Assembly (NCBI GenBank): GCA_031277685.1
Contig: JAITLV010000070.1
Span: 1-34,011 of the forward strand
Reading direction: 5' to 3'
Origin: Sphingobacterium sp.
Lineage (GTDB): Bacteria > Bacteroidota > Bacteroidia > Sphingobacteriales > Sphingobacteriaceae
DNA length: 34,011 nt
A model generated the notes under the pieces. It worked only from the letters and a program-made list of their open reading frames with translations. It had not been told where the DNA came from and did no database searches. Shown in pieces: positions 1 to 7,874 of this stretch (position 1 is its first letter; every line of letters starts with the position of its first letter). Both the position numbers and the translations under genes were made by a program.

Positions 1-73
1 TTTTATCGAGAACGCTATTTAACAGCTCTCTAAAATTTCGTTTTTCTTCACTTAAACAAGGCGGGTAATTCAT
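1..73 (-). CDS. Possible N-terminus of a gene running off the left edge
   Basis: Reading leftward from an ATG at 73 there are 24 sense codons without a stop to the edge of the window. The translation is hydrophilic (begins MNYPPCLSEEKRNF) and looks protein-like. In this frame the nearest upstream stop is at 122-124, so the start must lie between 121 and 73, and 73 is the only ATG. If real, the gene is divergent from the phosphodiesterase gene at 213 and they share the 140-base region between them. I do not recognise a family from so few residues, and a chance open frame of this length is quite possible. Confidence 0.4.
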   Translation of the reverse strand, partial: MNYPPCLSEEKRNFRELLNSVLDK

Positions 74-212
74 TTCAGTTTGTTCCCTTTCGAAAATCGC
101 CTTAAAAATAAAGAAAATAAATCATCCGAAACCATCAAAGTAAAAATAGGTTATGTATATTCGCCTATTCAAAATGAGGTAATTTGCCCTGTTTTGTTTA
201 AATATAATAATA

Positions 213-1124
213 ATGAAAAGAAGTCTCCTTAGAATAGCCTTTTTTGGTCTTTTATTACCATTTGCATCTTGTTCTGTTATGAAAGATTCTGCAAAAACAA
301 CTAACAGCTTTCCTAAACTCAGTTTAGAAGCACATCGTGGTGGCCGTGGTTTGTACCCCGAAGAGTCCATTGCTGCAATGAAAAATGCAATTGATCTGCC
401 CCATGTGACTACATTAGAAATGGATTGTCATATTACCAAAGACCGGAAAGTTGTTGTTTTTCACGATGACTATCTCAACCCGAAATTTGTGCTGAAACCA
501 GATGGCAGTGAGATCCCTGAAAAAGATAAATCGCTAAAAATCTATTCGATAAACTATAAAGACCTGATACGGTATGATATTGGATCGAAATTTTACAAAG
601 AATTTCCTGAGCAAAAAAAACAGGTTACACGTATTGCCAAACTCGCTGACCTTATCGACAGCACAGAAGCCTATGCACTCCAAAAGAGAAAAGTACCCAT
701 GTTTTATAATATAGAGGTAAAAAGTAAAGAAGATAAAGATGGTATCTATCATCCAAGGGTAGAAGAATTTGTTGATTTAATGGTTCAGGTTATCACAGAA
801 AAGAAGATTGCCGCCCGTACTATTATTCAATCCTTCGATATTCGTGCAGTCAAGTATTTAAATAAGGCTTATCCACAATTAAAAGTATCCTACCTTATCG
901 ATGCCAACTATACAAAAAATGCACAGGAAACAGTAGCTGAATTAGGCTTTACGCCCTTCATCATCAGTCCACACTATAAATTAGTGACAAGCGACTTTGT
1001 CAAGCAATACCATAAAGCAAATATCAAAGTCATTCCATGGACGGTAAATAACAAAAATGATATTGATCAACTGAAAGCCCTGAAAGTGGATGGAATTATC
1101 AGCGATTATCCCAATTTGTTTTAA
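213..1124 (+). CDS. Glycerophosphodiester phosphodiesterase family lipoprotein
   Basis: Predicted to hydrolyse glycerophosphodiesters to glycerol 3-phosphate and an alcohol at the cell envelope. The N-terminus is a lipoprotein signal with lipobox FASC, giving lipidated Cys20. The GDPD TIM-barrel signature follows: His41-Arg42 in EAHRGGRGLYPE, Glu69 and Asp71 in TLEMDCH, and His84-Asp85 in VVFHDD. These are the usual metal-binding and catalytic positions. The C-terminal part has the barrel's late signature (VIPWTVN, then DGIISDYP). At 303 residues it is full length for the family. It stands alone, with a long inverted repeat downstream that it shares with the convergent patatin gene. The substrate headgroup cannot be told from sequence. 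Confidence 0.92.
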   Translation: MKRSLLRIAFFGLLLPFASCSVMKDSAKTTNSFPKLSLEAHRGGRGLYPEESIAAMKNAIDLPHVTTLEMDCHITKDRKVVVFHDDYLNPKFVLKPDGSEIPEKDKSLKIYSINYKDLIRYDIGSKFYKEFPEQKKQVTRIAKLADLIDSTEAYALQKRKVPMFYNIEVKSKEDKDGIYHPRVEEFVDLMVQVITEKKIAARTIIQSFDIRAVKYLNKAYPQLKVSYLIDANYTKNAQETVAELGFTPFIISPHYKLVTSDFVKQYHKANIKVIPWTVNNKNDIDQLKALKVDGIISDYPNLF

Positions 1125-1174
1125 CGATTGACACTATACTCATATTGTTCATCAAATCGATATTGACCTTCGCT

Positions 1175-1228
1175 AATAAGACCAAAATAAAGTCGCTTAA
1201 AACATAGCTACTTTATTTTGGTCTTATT
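1175..1228. terminator. Bidirectional hairpin between GDPD and patatin genes
   Basis: A 19-bp perfect inverted repeat (arms 1175-1193 and 1210-1228, loop of 16) lies between the convergent genes. On the plus strand it is followed by a T-rich run, as expected for an intrinsic terminator of the phosphodiesterase gene. The right arm overlaps the last codons of the patatin gene, whose stop is at 1208-1210. Confidence 0.75.
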
Positions 1229-2023
1229 TTTTATGGCTCTGTCAATATATTCCCGTCCCTTCTGAACTAAAAATTCCGCGCGATGGTAATCCCATAAATT
1301 ACAGATATTATAGGGAATATCCACAACGACATCCGGTCGGTATAGATCAATAATCATACGGCTCATTTTCCTACGCATCACATAATAAGAAGCTTGGAGA
1401 ATATCCAATGAATTGGAGGTTTTTGTATCTAACTTTTTAATGACGGAATATTGTTTATCAGGCTTTGATTCCAAGTTGACCGCAATGATTAGATTTTCTT
1501 TCTTCGTGACATGGTTAATAGGCAATGGATTAAGTACTCCTCCATCGACATAAACATGCGTATCCTCCTCTACAGCTGTAAAAACAGCTGGTATTGCTAT
1601 AGAAGCCCGGATCGCATCATACATACTTCCAAAATCCAATACAACTTCCTTTTCATAATTTAGATCTGTCGCTACGGCCTTGAATAAAATAGGAAAAGTC
1701 TCAATATTTGCATCGGGGATCACCGATTTTAATGCATTGAACACTTTGATCCCTTTCATCATCCCCAGCCCTTTCCAGCTAAAATCCATCATATTAAAAA
1801 CCGATTTCTTGGTTAAATTATGCATCCAATCTTCCAAAACATCCATCTTTCCCTGTGCATAAATACCACCGACTAAAGCCCCTATGGAACATCCGACGAT
1901 CTCATCTATTTCAAAGCCCATTTCTTCCAATTTACGGATGATGCCAATATGCACTAATCCTCTTGCCCCACCGCCTCCGAGGACCAGTGTTACTTTACGA
2001 TTCAAAAAATCTCTCTCTGACAT
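1208..2023 (-). CDS. Patatin-like phospholipase family protein
   Basis: A patatin/RssA-type serine acyl hydrolase, probably cytoplasmic or peripherally membrane-associated, acting on phospholipid or other acyl esters. The oxyanion-hole loop GGGGARG is at residues 16-22. The nucleophile elbow GCSIG is at 44-48 with Ser46, and the catalytic Asp160 is in the DGG motif at 160-162. There is no signal peptide and no C-terminal beta-barrel, so this is the short soluble type (271 residues) rather than an outer-membrane patatin. Its last residues (KNKTKIK) are encoded inside the arm of the terminator hairpin shared with the convergent upstream gene. The substrate is not predictable. Confidence 0.92.
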   Translation of the reverse strand: MSERDFLNRKVTLVLGGGGARGLVHIGIIRKLEEMGFEIDEIVGCSIGALVGGIYAQGKMDVLEDWMHNLTKKSVFNMMDFSWKGLGMMKGIKVFNALKSVIPDANIETFPILFKAVATDLNYEKEVVLDFGSMYDAIRASIAIPAVFTAVEEDTHVYVDGGVLNPLPINHVTKKENLIIAVNLESKPDKQYSVIKKLDTKTSNSLDILQASYYVMRRKMSRMIIDLYRPDVVVDIPYNICNLWDYHRAEFLVQKGREYIDRAIKNKTKIK

Positions 2024-2096
2024 ATATCTAGACCTGTATTATAATGATGTTGACATTGACACAACAATGTAATCCGATAATCACCGTTATTATATG

Positions 2097-2104
2097 TATT
2101 TTTG
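2097..2104 (+). promoter_or_regulatory. -7 box for the DsbA-family gene
   Basis: TATTTTTG matches the Bacteroidota -7 consensus TAnnTTTG exactly and lies 29 bases before the ATG at 2134. No convincing -33 TTTG is seen at the usual distance. Its position supports the ATG at 2134 over the longer open frame beginning at 2044. Confidence 0.5.
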
Positions 2105-2133
2105 ATTGCAATATACGGAGTAAAATAAGAAAT

Positions 2134-2841
2134 ATGAAAATAGAAATTTGGTCGGATATCATTTGTCCATTTTGTTATATCGGCTTGACAAAGCTAGAGT
2201 TGGCCTTACAGGAATTTAGAGACGAAGAAACACAAACGGAGATTACGTGGAAATCTTATCAGCTGAACCCCGACTTTCCTGAAGATGCTCCCGGAATGCC
2301 CACTTACGATTATCTTGTACGTACAAAAGGAATGAGCATGGATGACGTAGTAGCGATGACCGCACAACTCAGTGCACAAGGAAGGGAACTTGGCCTAACA
2401 TTAAATTTTGATAAAGCAATTGTTGTCAATACGAAAAAAGCACACCGCCTAATCCATTTCGCACAAGCCCATCTAAAAGGAACAGCTTTGAAAAAATCAT
2501 TATTCAAAGCGCATTTTACCGACGGTTTGGATGTCAGTGATAACGCAATTCTCGTTGAATTGGCCAAACAGGTAGGGCTCCCTACCCAAGCAGTACAGGA
2601 AGTTCTAGATCATGATACCTACGCCTATGATGTGAGTCAGGATATTCAGGAAGGTGTTAACCTCGGCCTTCGTGGTGTACCTTTCTTTGTGTTTGACCGT
2701 AAATATGCTATCCCTGGCGCGCAACCGATGGAGGTTTTTCATAATACGATCAAAGAATGCCTGGCGAGTCAACCGGCCCCACTTCAACAAAGAGGTGAAG
2801 AAGGGCCTTCTTGCGATCCTGAAACAGGAAAATGTGAATAA
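2134..2841 (+). CDS. DsbA family oxidoreductase (FrnE-like)
   Basis: A thioredoxin-fold, cytoplasmic DsbA/FrnE-type protein of 235 residues, probably a thiol-disulfide oxidoreductase or isomerase. The redox motif CPFC is at residues 11-14 directly after the first beta strand (KIEIWSDIICPFCYIG). The cis-proline segment GVPFFVFDRKYAIPGAQP, typical of the family, is near residue 185. The C-terminal tail carries two further cysteines (SCDPETGKCE). There is no signal peptide. I chose the ATG at 2134 because the family starts at this strand, and the 30 extra codons upstream have no counterpart and overlap a promoter-like box. SMC follows after 69 bases. Confidence 0.9.
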   Translation: MKIEIWSDIICPFCYIGLTKLELALQEFRDEETQTEITWKSYQLNPDFPEDAPGMPTYDYLVRTKGMSMDDVVAMTAQLSAQGRELGLTLNFDKAIVVNTKKAHRLIHFAQAHLKGTALKKSLFKAHFTDGLDVSDNAILVELAKQVGLPTQAVQEVLDHDTYAYDVSQDIQEGVNLGLRGVPFFVFDRKYAIPGAQPMEVFHNTIKECLASQPAPLQQRGEEGPSCDPETGKCE

Positions 2842-2910
2842 AGAAAGAAAAAAGTCTTATTTTAATTTACTATTTTCGCAAGCTTATAACGACAAACAAA
2901 TTTGGTATAA

Positions 2911-5900
2911 ATGCAGTTAACCAAACTAGAAATAAAAGGATTTAAGAGTTTCGGGGACAAGATCACGATCAACTTCAATGACGGTGTCACCGCGATTGTC
3001 GGTCCAAACGGATGTGGGAAATCCAATGTAGTAGATGCAATACGCTGGGTATTGGGCGAACAGAGCACAAAGATGCTGCGTTCTGATAAAATGGAAAATA
3101 TCATTTTTAACGGAACAAAAAACAGAAAACCAGCTAATCTTGCAGAAGTTTCCCTGACTTTTAATAACAATAATAATATTCTACCAACAGAATTCTCTAC
3201 AGTCACGGTAACCCGTAAATTGTTCCGAAATGGGGATAGTGAGTATCGTTTGAATGATGTAAAATGTCGTTTAAAAGATATCACAGATTTATTTTTGGAT
3301 ACCGGAGTCGGTGCGGATAGTTATTCCATCATCGAATTGAAAATGATAGATGAGATCATCAACAATAAAGACAATTCGCGTAGAAATCTTTTTGAAGAAG
3401 CATCTGGAATTTCAAAGTATAAGGTTCGTAAAAAGCAGACACTCACCAAATTGAGAGACACAGAAGCGGACCTAAGCCGGGTGGATGACTTACTTTATGA
3501 GATCACAAAAAATCTTAAATCATTAGAAAATCAAGCAAAAAAAGCAGAAAAATATACGCTTCTTAAACAAGAGTACCGTCAAAGCAGCATTGATCTTGCC
3601 TATTATAGAATTGCTGATTTTTCAACCGAACTTGATCGGCTTCAAACACAGGAGTCTAAGGTTCAGAAAGATGCTACAAATTCCCAGCAATTGATTCTCA
3701 ACGCAGAAACTGAGCTTCAATCATTACGTCAGGTCAATCTGGAGCAAGAGAAAAACCTATCCGTGCAACAGAAGGCTACACAGGAATTTGTCAACAAAAT
3801 CCGTGGTTACGAATCTGAAAAGAAAATTAAAAATGAGAAGGTCAAAAACCTTCAAGATAAAGAGAATCGTTTAAATCTAGACATCAATAGCGACAAACAG
3901 CAGCTTAATCACGTCCTTTATACGATTAAGAGGTTAAATGAGGAACTGTTTGATGAACAGAATAAACTAGATTCATTAAAAGATCATCTCGAGTCCAACA
4001 AATCTGAAGTAGACGCTTTGCGTGGTCAGCAGCAATCTGCAAAAGGAAAATTGGACATCTTCAACAAAAGCAATGCTGAACTCCAGTCGAGGATCTATAA
4101 ATTAGAAAAAGATCTGGCAGTCTTCAATATTCAAAAGGAAGCCCTTCTTCAGGAAGCTGTCCGTAATAGTGCGGATACTGAAGCAAAAGAAGCCGAATTA
4201 TTGCAATTCAACAGTGCTGTCATTGCATTGGAAGGCCGTGTTGAAGCACAACAATTACAGTACGATTCCGCTCACCAGCTTGAAGAGGAACTCCAAGCAC
4301 AGATCCTCCAATGCCAGACAAATTTAGAAGAATTTAAAGCGCAGCTGGCCAAAGACCTCAGGTTGGTCGATGCAAAACAGAATGAATATAATCTAACAAA
4401 ATCACTTATTGATAACTTGGAGGGCTTCCCAGATTCTATCCGATTCCTAAAGAAAAATGCAGGCTGGAAAAAACAACCCCCATTATTCTCCGATGTACTA
4501 TTCTGTCAGGAAGATTATCGTGTTGCGATTGAAAACTATCTGGAGCCGATCATGAACCATTATGTTGTCGAGACACAACAAGATGCAGTTCAGGCTATCC
4601 AGTTACTGAGCGATGCTGCAAAGGGCCGTGCTCATTTTTTCGTTCTGGATGCAATAGATACAACTGTAACATTCCCCCACCCTCCACATGAGAATCTCAT
4701 GCCGGCGTTGGATGTGATCACAGTAGATGAAAAGTATAACGCTTTATGCACGCTACTCCTTCAGCACGTATATATTTTAAAACAGGAAGGCGAAAAGGAA
4801 ATGGAGCAGAAACTACCTGAAACTGGTCAGGTTATCTTGCAAAAGAATGGTCGTTATGCCAAACATCATCTGGGACTTTCAGGAGGATCCGTCGGGTTAT
4901 TTGAGGGGAAACGTATTGGTCGAGCGAAAAACCTCGAGGTTCTGTCACAGGAAATCAAAGCACTTAATCAAGAAATTACAAAGCTTGAAGACAAGATAAC
5001 TGCGGAAACAGCGCGTGTTGATGCCTTGCGTAGCAACTCACAAAAAGAACTCATTGATGAATTGCGCTTTCAACTGAATAGACTCAATAATGAATTGATC
5101 ACAGTAACAACAAAACAAGAGCAATACCAAGCCTTTATTGATAACTCACAGTTGCGTAAGAAAGATATCCAGGAAAAGATTTCAGGCATTGAATCTGATT
5201 TAGCTGTTGCCGAACCTCAGCTTCAAGAATTACGTATAGAAAAAGATCAAAGTGTCAATGAACTGTCGGAATTACAGGATCAATTTCATGAAATTTCTGA
5301 AGTACTGAACGAAAAATCCACTTCCTATAATCAAGAAAATATCAGCTATCATCAACAATTGAATAAAGTATCCAATATCACCAAGGATCTCGAATTCAGG
5401 GAAACACAGAAAGATGATCATGAAGTCCGTATAGAGCGAAATAGCATCGAACTCGTTGATGTACAGGAGGCGCTACGAACAACAATTCCGTTTGAGGACG
5501 AAGAAGATGCTGACCTTATTGCCATGTATGAGCAAAAGATTGCATTGGAAGATGGCCTAAAGGAACTTGAGGAAACATACTATGCCGATAAACAGCAAAT
5601 CAATAATCTGGAAGACTCACTCACGCAGCAACGTCGTTCAAAAGAACAGAGCGATTTTCTTATTACCGAATTTAAGGACAAGAAAACCGAATTGCAAATT
5701 GATCTGAACGCGTTAAAAGAACGGCTGTCTGTAGAATTTAACATCGAACTGAAAGATTTGATCGAGCGTGAAGATGTTCCGGAAATAGCAGAAGATCAAT
5801 CCACTTTAGCGACAAAATGCAGTAAGCTTAAAAAACAGCTCGATGAATTCGGAACAATAAACTTAATGGCCAAAGAGGCTTTTGATGAGATGAATGAACG

Positions 5901-6453
5901 CTATGATTTTATCAATAAAGAAAAAGCAGATTTAATTGAAGCTAAAGGCTCCTTAATGGCAACAATCAAGGAAATTGATGATACAGCGAAGGTGCAATTT
6001 ATGTTTACTTTCAATGCTGTAAGAGACAATTTTGTCAAGGTGTTCCGTTCATTATTCAATGAAGAAGACAGCTGCGACCTTGTGCTGACAGACCCAAGTA
6101 ACCCATTGGATTCGGATATTGACATCATCGCTCAGCCGAAAGGAAAACGTCCGCTGTCAATCAACCAGCTTTCAGGTGGTGAAAAAACCTTGACTTCCAC
6201 AGCGTTGTTATTTTCGCTGTACCTTTCAAAACCAGCACCTTTCTGTATTTTTGATGAAGTGGATGCCCCTTTGGATGATACCAATATTGATAAATTCAAT
6301 AATATCATTCGTGATTTTTCCAAAAACTCACAGTTTATAGTCGTATCCCACAACAAGAAAACGATTGCAAGCACAGATATTATCTATGGTGTTACCATGG
6401 TAGAACAGGGCGTGTCGCGTGTGGTTGCTGTAGATTTAAGAGAAGTAGCTTAA
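2911..6453 (+). CDS. smc: Chromosome segregation protein SMC
   Basis: The structural maintenance of chromosomes ATPase, which with ScpA and ScpB forms the bacterial condensin that loads onto DNA and extrudes loops. All parts are present in 1180 residues: Walker A GPNGCGKS at 31-38, a long coiled coil from about 170 to 500, a hinge at about 503-665 (including GGSVGLFEGKRIGR), and a returning coiled coil. The head's C-terminal half has the ABC signature LSGGEKTL near 1087 and Walker B CIFDEVDAP near 1112. Length is normal for the family. A near-match to the -7 box (TATTTTCG, 2871-2878) lies 32 bases upstream. ScpA and ScpB are not in this window. A terminator follows at 6478-6505. Confidence 0.98.
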   Translation: MQLTKLEIKGFKSFGDKITINFNDGVTAIVGPNGCGKSNVVDAIRWVLGEQSTKMLRSDKMENIIFNGTKNRKPANLAEVSLTFNNNNNILPTEFSTVTVTRKLFRNGDSEYRLNDVKCRLKDITDLFLDTGVGADSYSIIELKMIDEIINNKDNSRRNLFEEASGISKYKVRKKQTLTKLRDTEADLSRVDDLLYEITKNLKSLENQAKKAEKYTLLKQEYRQSSIDLAYYRIADFSTELDRLQTQESKVQKDATNSQQLILNAETELQSLRQVNLEQEKNLSVQQKATQEFVNKIRGYESEKKIKNEKVKNLQDKENRLNLDINSDKQQLNHVLYTIKRLNEELFDEQNKLDSLKDHLESNKSEVDALRGQQQSAKGKLDIFNKSNAELQSRIYKLEKDLAVFNIQKEALLQEAVRNSADTEAKEAELLQFNSAVIALEGRVEAQQLQYDSAHQLEEELQAQILQCQTNLEEFKAQLAKDLRLVDAKQNEYNLTKSLIDNLEGFPDSIRFLKKNAGWKKQPPLFSDVLFCQEDYRVAIENYLEPIMNHYVVETQQDAVQAIQLLSDAAKGRAHFFVLDAIDTTVTFPHPPHENLMPALDVITVDEKYNALCTLLLQHVYILKQEGEKEMEQKLPETGQVILQKNGRYAKHHLGLSGGSVGLFEGKRIGRAKNLEVLSQEIKALNQEITKLEDKITAETARVDALRSNSQKELIDELRFQLNRLNNELITVTTKQEQYQAFIDNSQLRKKDIQEKISGIESDLAVAEPQLQELRIEKDQSVNELSELQDQFHEISEVLNEKSTSYNQENISYHQQLNKVSNITKDLEFRETQKDDHEVRIERNSIELVDVQEALRTTIPFEDEEDADLIAMYEQKIALEDGLKELEETYYADKQQINNLEDSLTQQRRSKEQSDFLITEFKDKKTELQIDLNALKERLSVEFNIELKDLIEREDVPEIAEDQSTLATKCSKLKKQLDEFGTINLMAKEAFDEMNERYDFINKEKADLIEAKGSLMATIKEIDDTAKVQFMFTFNAVRDNFVKVFRSLFNEEDSCDLVLTDPSNPLDSDIDIIAQPKGKRPLSINQLSGGEKTLTSTALLFSLYLSKPAPFCIFDEVDAPLDDTNIDKFNNIIRDFSKNSQFIVVSHNKKTIASTDIIYGVTMVEQGVSRVVAVDLREVA

Positions 6454-6477
6454 AATTAACGATTTTAAAATATTGCC

Positions 6478-6510
6478 AAGCCCTATAATATAAATTATAG
6501 GGCTTTTATT
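6478..6510 (+). terminator. Terminator after smc
   Basis: A 12-bp perfect stem (6478-6489 with 6494-6505) and 4-base loop, followed by TTATT, begins 25 bases after the smc stop. It looks like an intrinsic terminator with a short T tract. Confidence 0.7.
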
Positions 6511-6528
6511 ATGCCCCTAATATAAAAT

Positions 6529-6610
6529 AAAAAGCCCAGAGTGGGGAACTCTGAGCTTTCGTTAGCCATATATTAACCTATTTTATGAAAAGTATTTGTA
6601 ATTAAAACGA
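6529..6610 (+). repeat. Hairpin-plus-leader element, copy 1
   Basis: An 11-position stem (6532-6542 with 6548-6558, one C.A mismatch) is followed by TTAGCC, ATTAACCT and ATGAAAAGT at 6585. Copy 2 starts 236 bases downstream with the same order and spacing. The two copies agree over most of the roughly 40 bases after the hairpin. Differences within the stem keep pairing, and the C.A mismatch stays in the same place. The ATG here opens only a six-codon frame (MKSICN). I do not recognise a named family. Confidence 0.6.
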
Positions 6611-6726
6611 TACTTGTTTCAATTAATTATATGATTACTACTCCTTTAACATTTTTTAACATTTAAACAATATATGACGGGCACCCCCTATTTCTTTCAT
6701 ACATTTCAAGTCAAAGTGATTCTCTC

Positions 6727-6756
6727 AAACTCAGCTGTTGATAACTGAGTTTTTTT
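6727..6756 (+). terminator. Terminator between the two repeat elements
   Basis: An 8-bp perfect stem (6727-6734 with 6745-6752, loop of 10) runs into seven consecutive T on the plus strand. The opposite strand has only a short T run. Since smc already has a terminator at 6478-6505, this one should serve either readthrough or a small plus-strand transcript lying within 6506-6726, which contains repeat copy 1. Confidence 0.65.
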
Positions 6757-6762
6757 CACTAT

Positions 6763-6850
6763 AAAAAAAGCCCGAAGTTGAGAACTCCGAGCTTAGCTAA
6801 CCAATTATTAACCTAAATTTATGAAAAGTCCAATTGTTAATCAAAGCATC
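6763..6850 (+). repeat. Hairpin-plus-leader element, copy 2
   Basis: The stem pairs 6768-6779 with 6783-6794 (12 positions, two C.A/A.C mismatches, 3-base loop). It is followed by AGCTAACC, ATTATTAACCT and ATGAAAAGT at 6821. It matches copy 1 in layout and much of its sequence. The ATG opens a 17-codon frame ending at 6874 (begins MKSPIVNQS). It sits 140-220 bases upstream of the polyphosphate kinase gene, so it could lie in that gene's leader or be an independent unit. Confidence 0.6.
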
Positions 6851-6987
6851 CTTTTACATTGCTTTATCTTATAACGTTTGCTGTTCTATCAATATTACAT
6901 CGACGGGTCCGATTTATTTCAATTTTGACATTTTTTAACAAATCAATAGGTAACTTTAAATGAATAAACTTGATAAAACCAATATAT

Positions 6988-7797
6988 ATGGCAGAATACG
7001 ATTTAAAAGAACTTCAGAAAATCCGTCAAAACAAAGATGTTCTTGACTATTTGGAGCAGCATGGAATTTTGGAAATCAAAAAATTTAACGATGTCTATGA
7101 TTATGAAAAAGAACTCTATGATTTACAGGTAGCTTTACTCAAATTACAATATGATATTATTGAAAAAGGAAAGCGTGTTGTCATTATATTTGAAGGAAGA
7201 GATGCTGCAGGAAAAGGAGGTACAATTGGTCGGGTAACGGAGCATCTAAACCCTAAAAAAGTGCGTGTTGTAGCTCTGCCGAAACCAACTCCGGAGGAAA
7301 ATGGACAATGGTATTTTCAACGGTATATCAAGCATCTGCCGAACGCGGGAGAAATGGTTATCTTCGACCGTAGTTACTATAATCGTGCGGTAGTAGAACC
7401 TGTATTTGATTTCTGTACCAAAGAACAGCATGATTTATTCATGAAACAGGCGCCAGAATTTGAAAAGCAATTGATTGATGATGGTATTATCCTGGTTAAA
7501 CTCTTTCTGAGTATCAGTAAGGAGGAACAAGCTGAACGGTTAAAAGAACGGCAAGAAGACATCCTAAAGCGCTGGAAAATCGGCGTACTGGATCAACAGG
7601 CACAGGAAAAATGGGATATCTATACCAGTTACATTGAAAATCTATTTAGGACAACTGGGACCAAAAAGTCTCCCTGGTTTGAAATTGACAAAGACAATAA
7701 AAAGAAAGCCCGTTTGGCAGCTTTTCGGATCATTATCAATGCAATTGTCGGTAAAGAACAAGAGAAGCCGGATTCTTTTGTGCATAAGCATGATTAG
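6988..7797 (+). CDS. ppk2: Polyphosphate kinase 2 (PPK2)
   Basis: Transfers phosphate between polyphosphate and nucleotides, in the cytoplasm. It is a single-domain PPK2 of 269 residues with P-loop fold. Walker A FEGRDAAGKGG is at 68-78 (Lys76), followed by KPTPEENGQWYFQRYIKHLP. The Walker B segment VIFDRSYYNRA has Asp127 and Arg128, and a lid region follows. The overall pattern resembles class I PPK2 (TIGR03707 type), which usually acts on nucleoside diphosphates, but the class is an inference. I start at the ATG at 6988 rather than the in-frame TTG at 6970. A weak promoter (TTTG at 6924, TAACTTTA at 6951) precedes it. It is a monocistron with a hairpin terminator downstream. Confidence 0.94.
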   Translation: MAEYDLKELQKIRQNKDVLDYLEQHGILEIKKFNDVYDYEKELYDLQVALLKLQYDIIEKGKRVVIIFEGRDAAGKGGTIGRVTEHLNPKKVRVVALPKPTPEENGQWYFQRYIKHLPNAGEMVIFDRSYYNRAVVEPVFDFCTKEQHDLFMKQAPEFEKQLIDDGIILVKLFLSISKEEQAERLKERQEDILKRWKIGVLDQQAQEKWDIYTSYIENLFRTTGTKKSPWFEIDKDNKKKARLAAFRIIINAIVGKEQEKPDSFVHKHD

Positions 7798-7812
7798 AAA
7801 ATTATGATACAA

Positions 7813-7847
7813 AATGCCTCCAGAAATCTACTATTTTTGGAGGCATT
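7813..7847. terminator. Bidirectional hairpin between ppk2 and pckA
   Basis: A perfect 10-bp inverted repeat (7813-7822 with 7838-7847), extendable inward by a G.T and three A.T pairs, lies between convergent ppk2 and pckA. T tracts are weak on both sides, so it is a probable rather than certain terminator. Confidence 0.55.
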
Positions 7848-7874
7848 CGTATTTATTCCCTGCTTTGCAATCCT

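Noticed and set aside
122..370. Open frame of 82 codons on the minus strand over the start of the phosphodiesterase gene
   Set aside because: It overlaps a well-supported gene in another frame and has low-complexity, hydrophobic composition.
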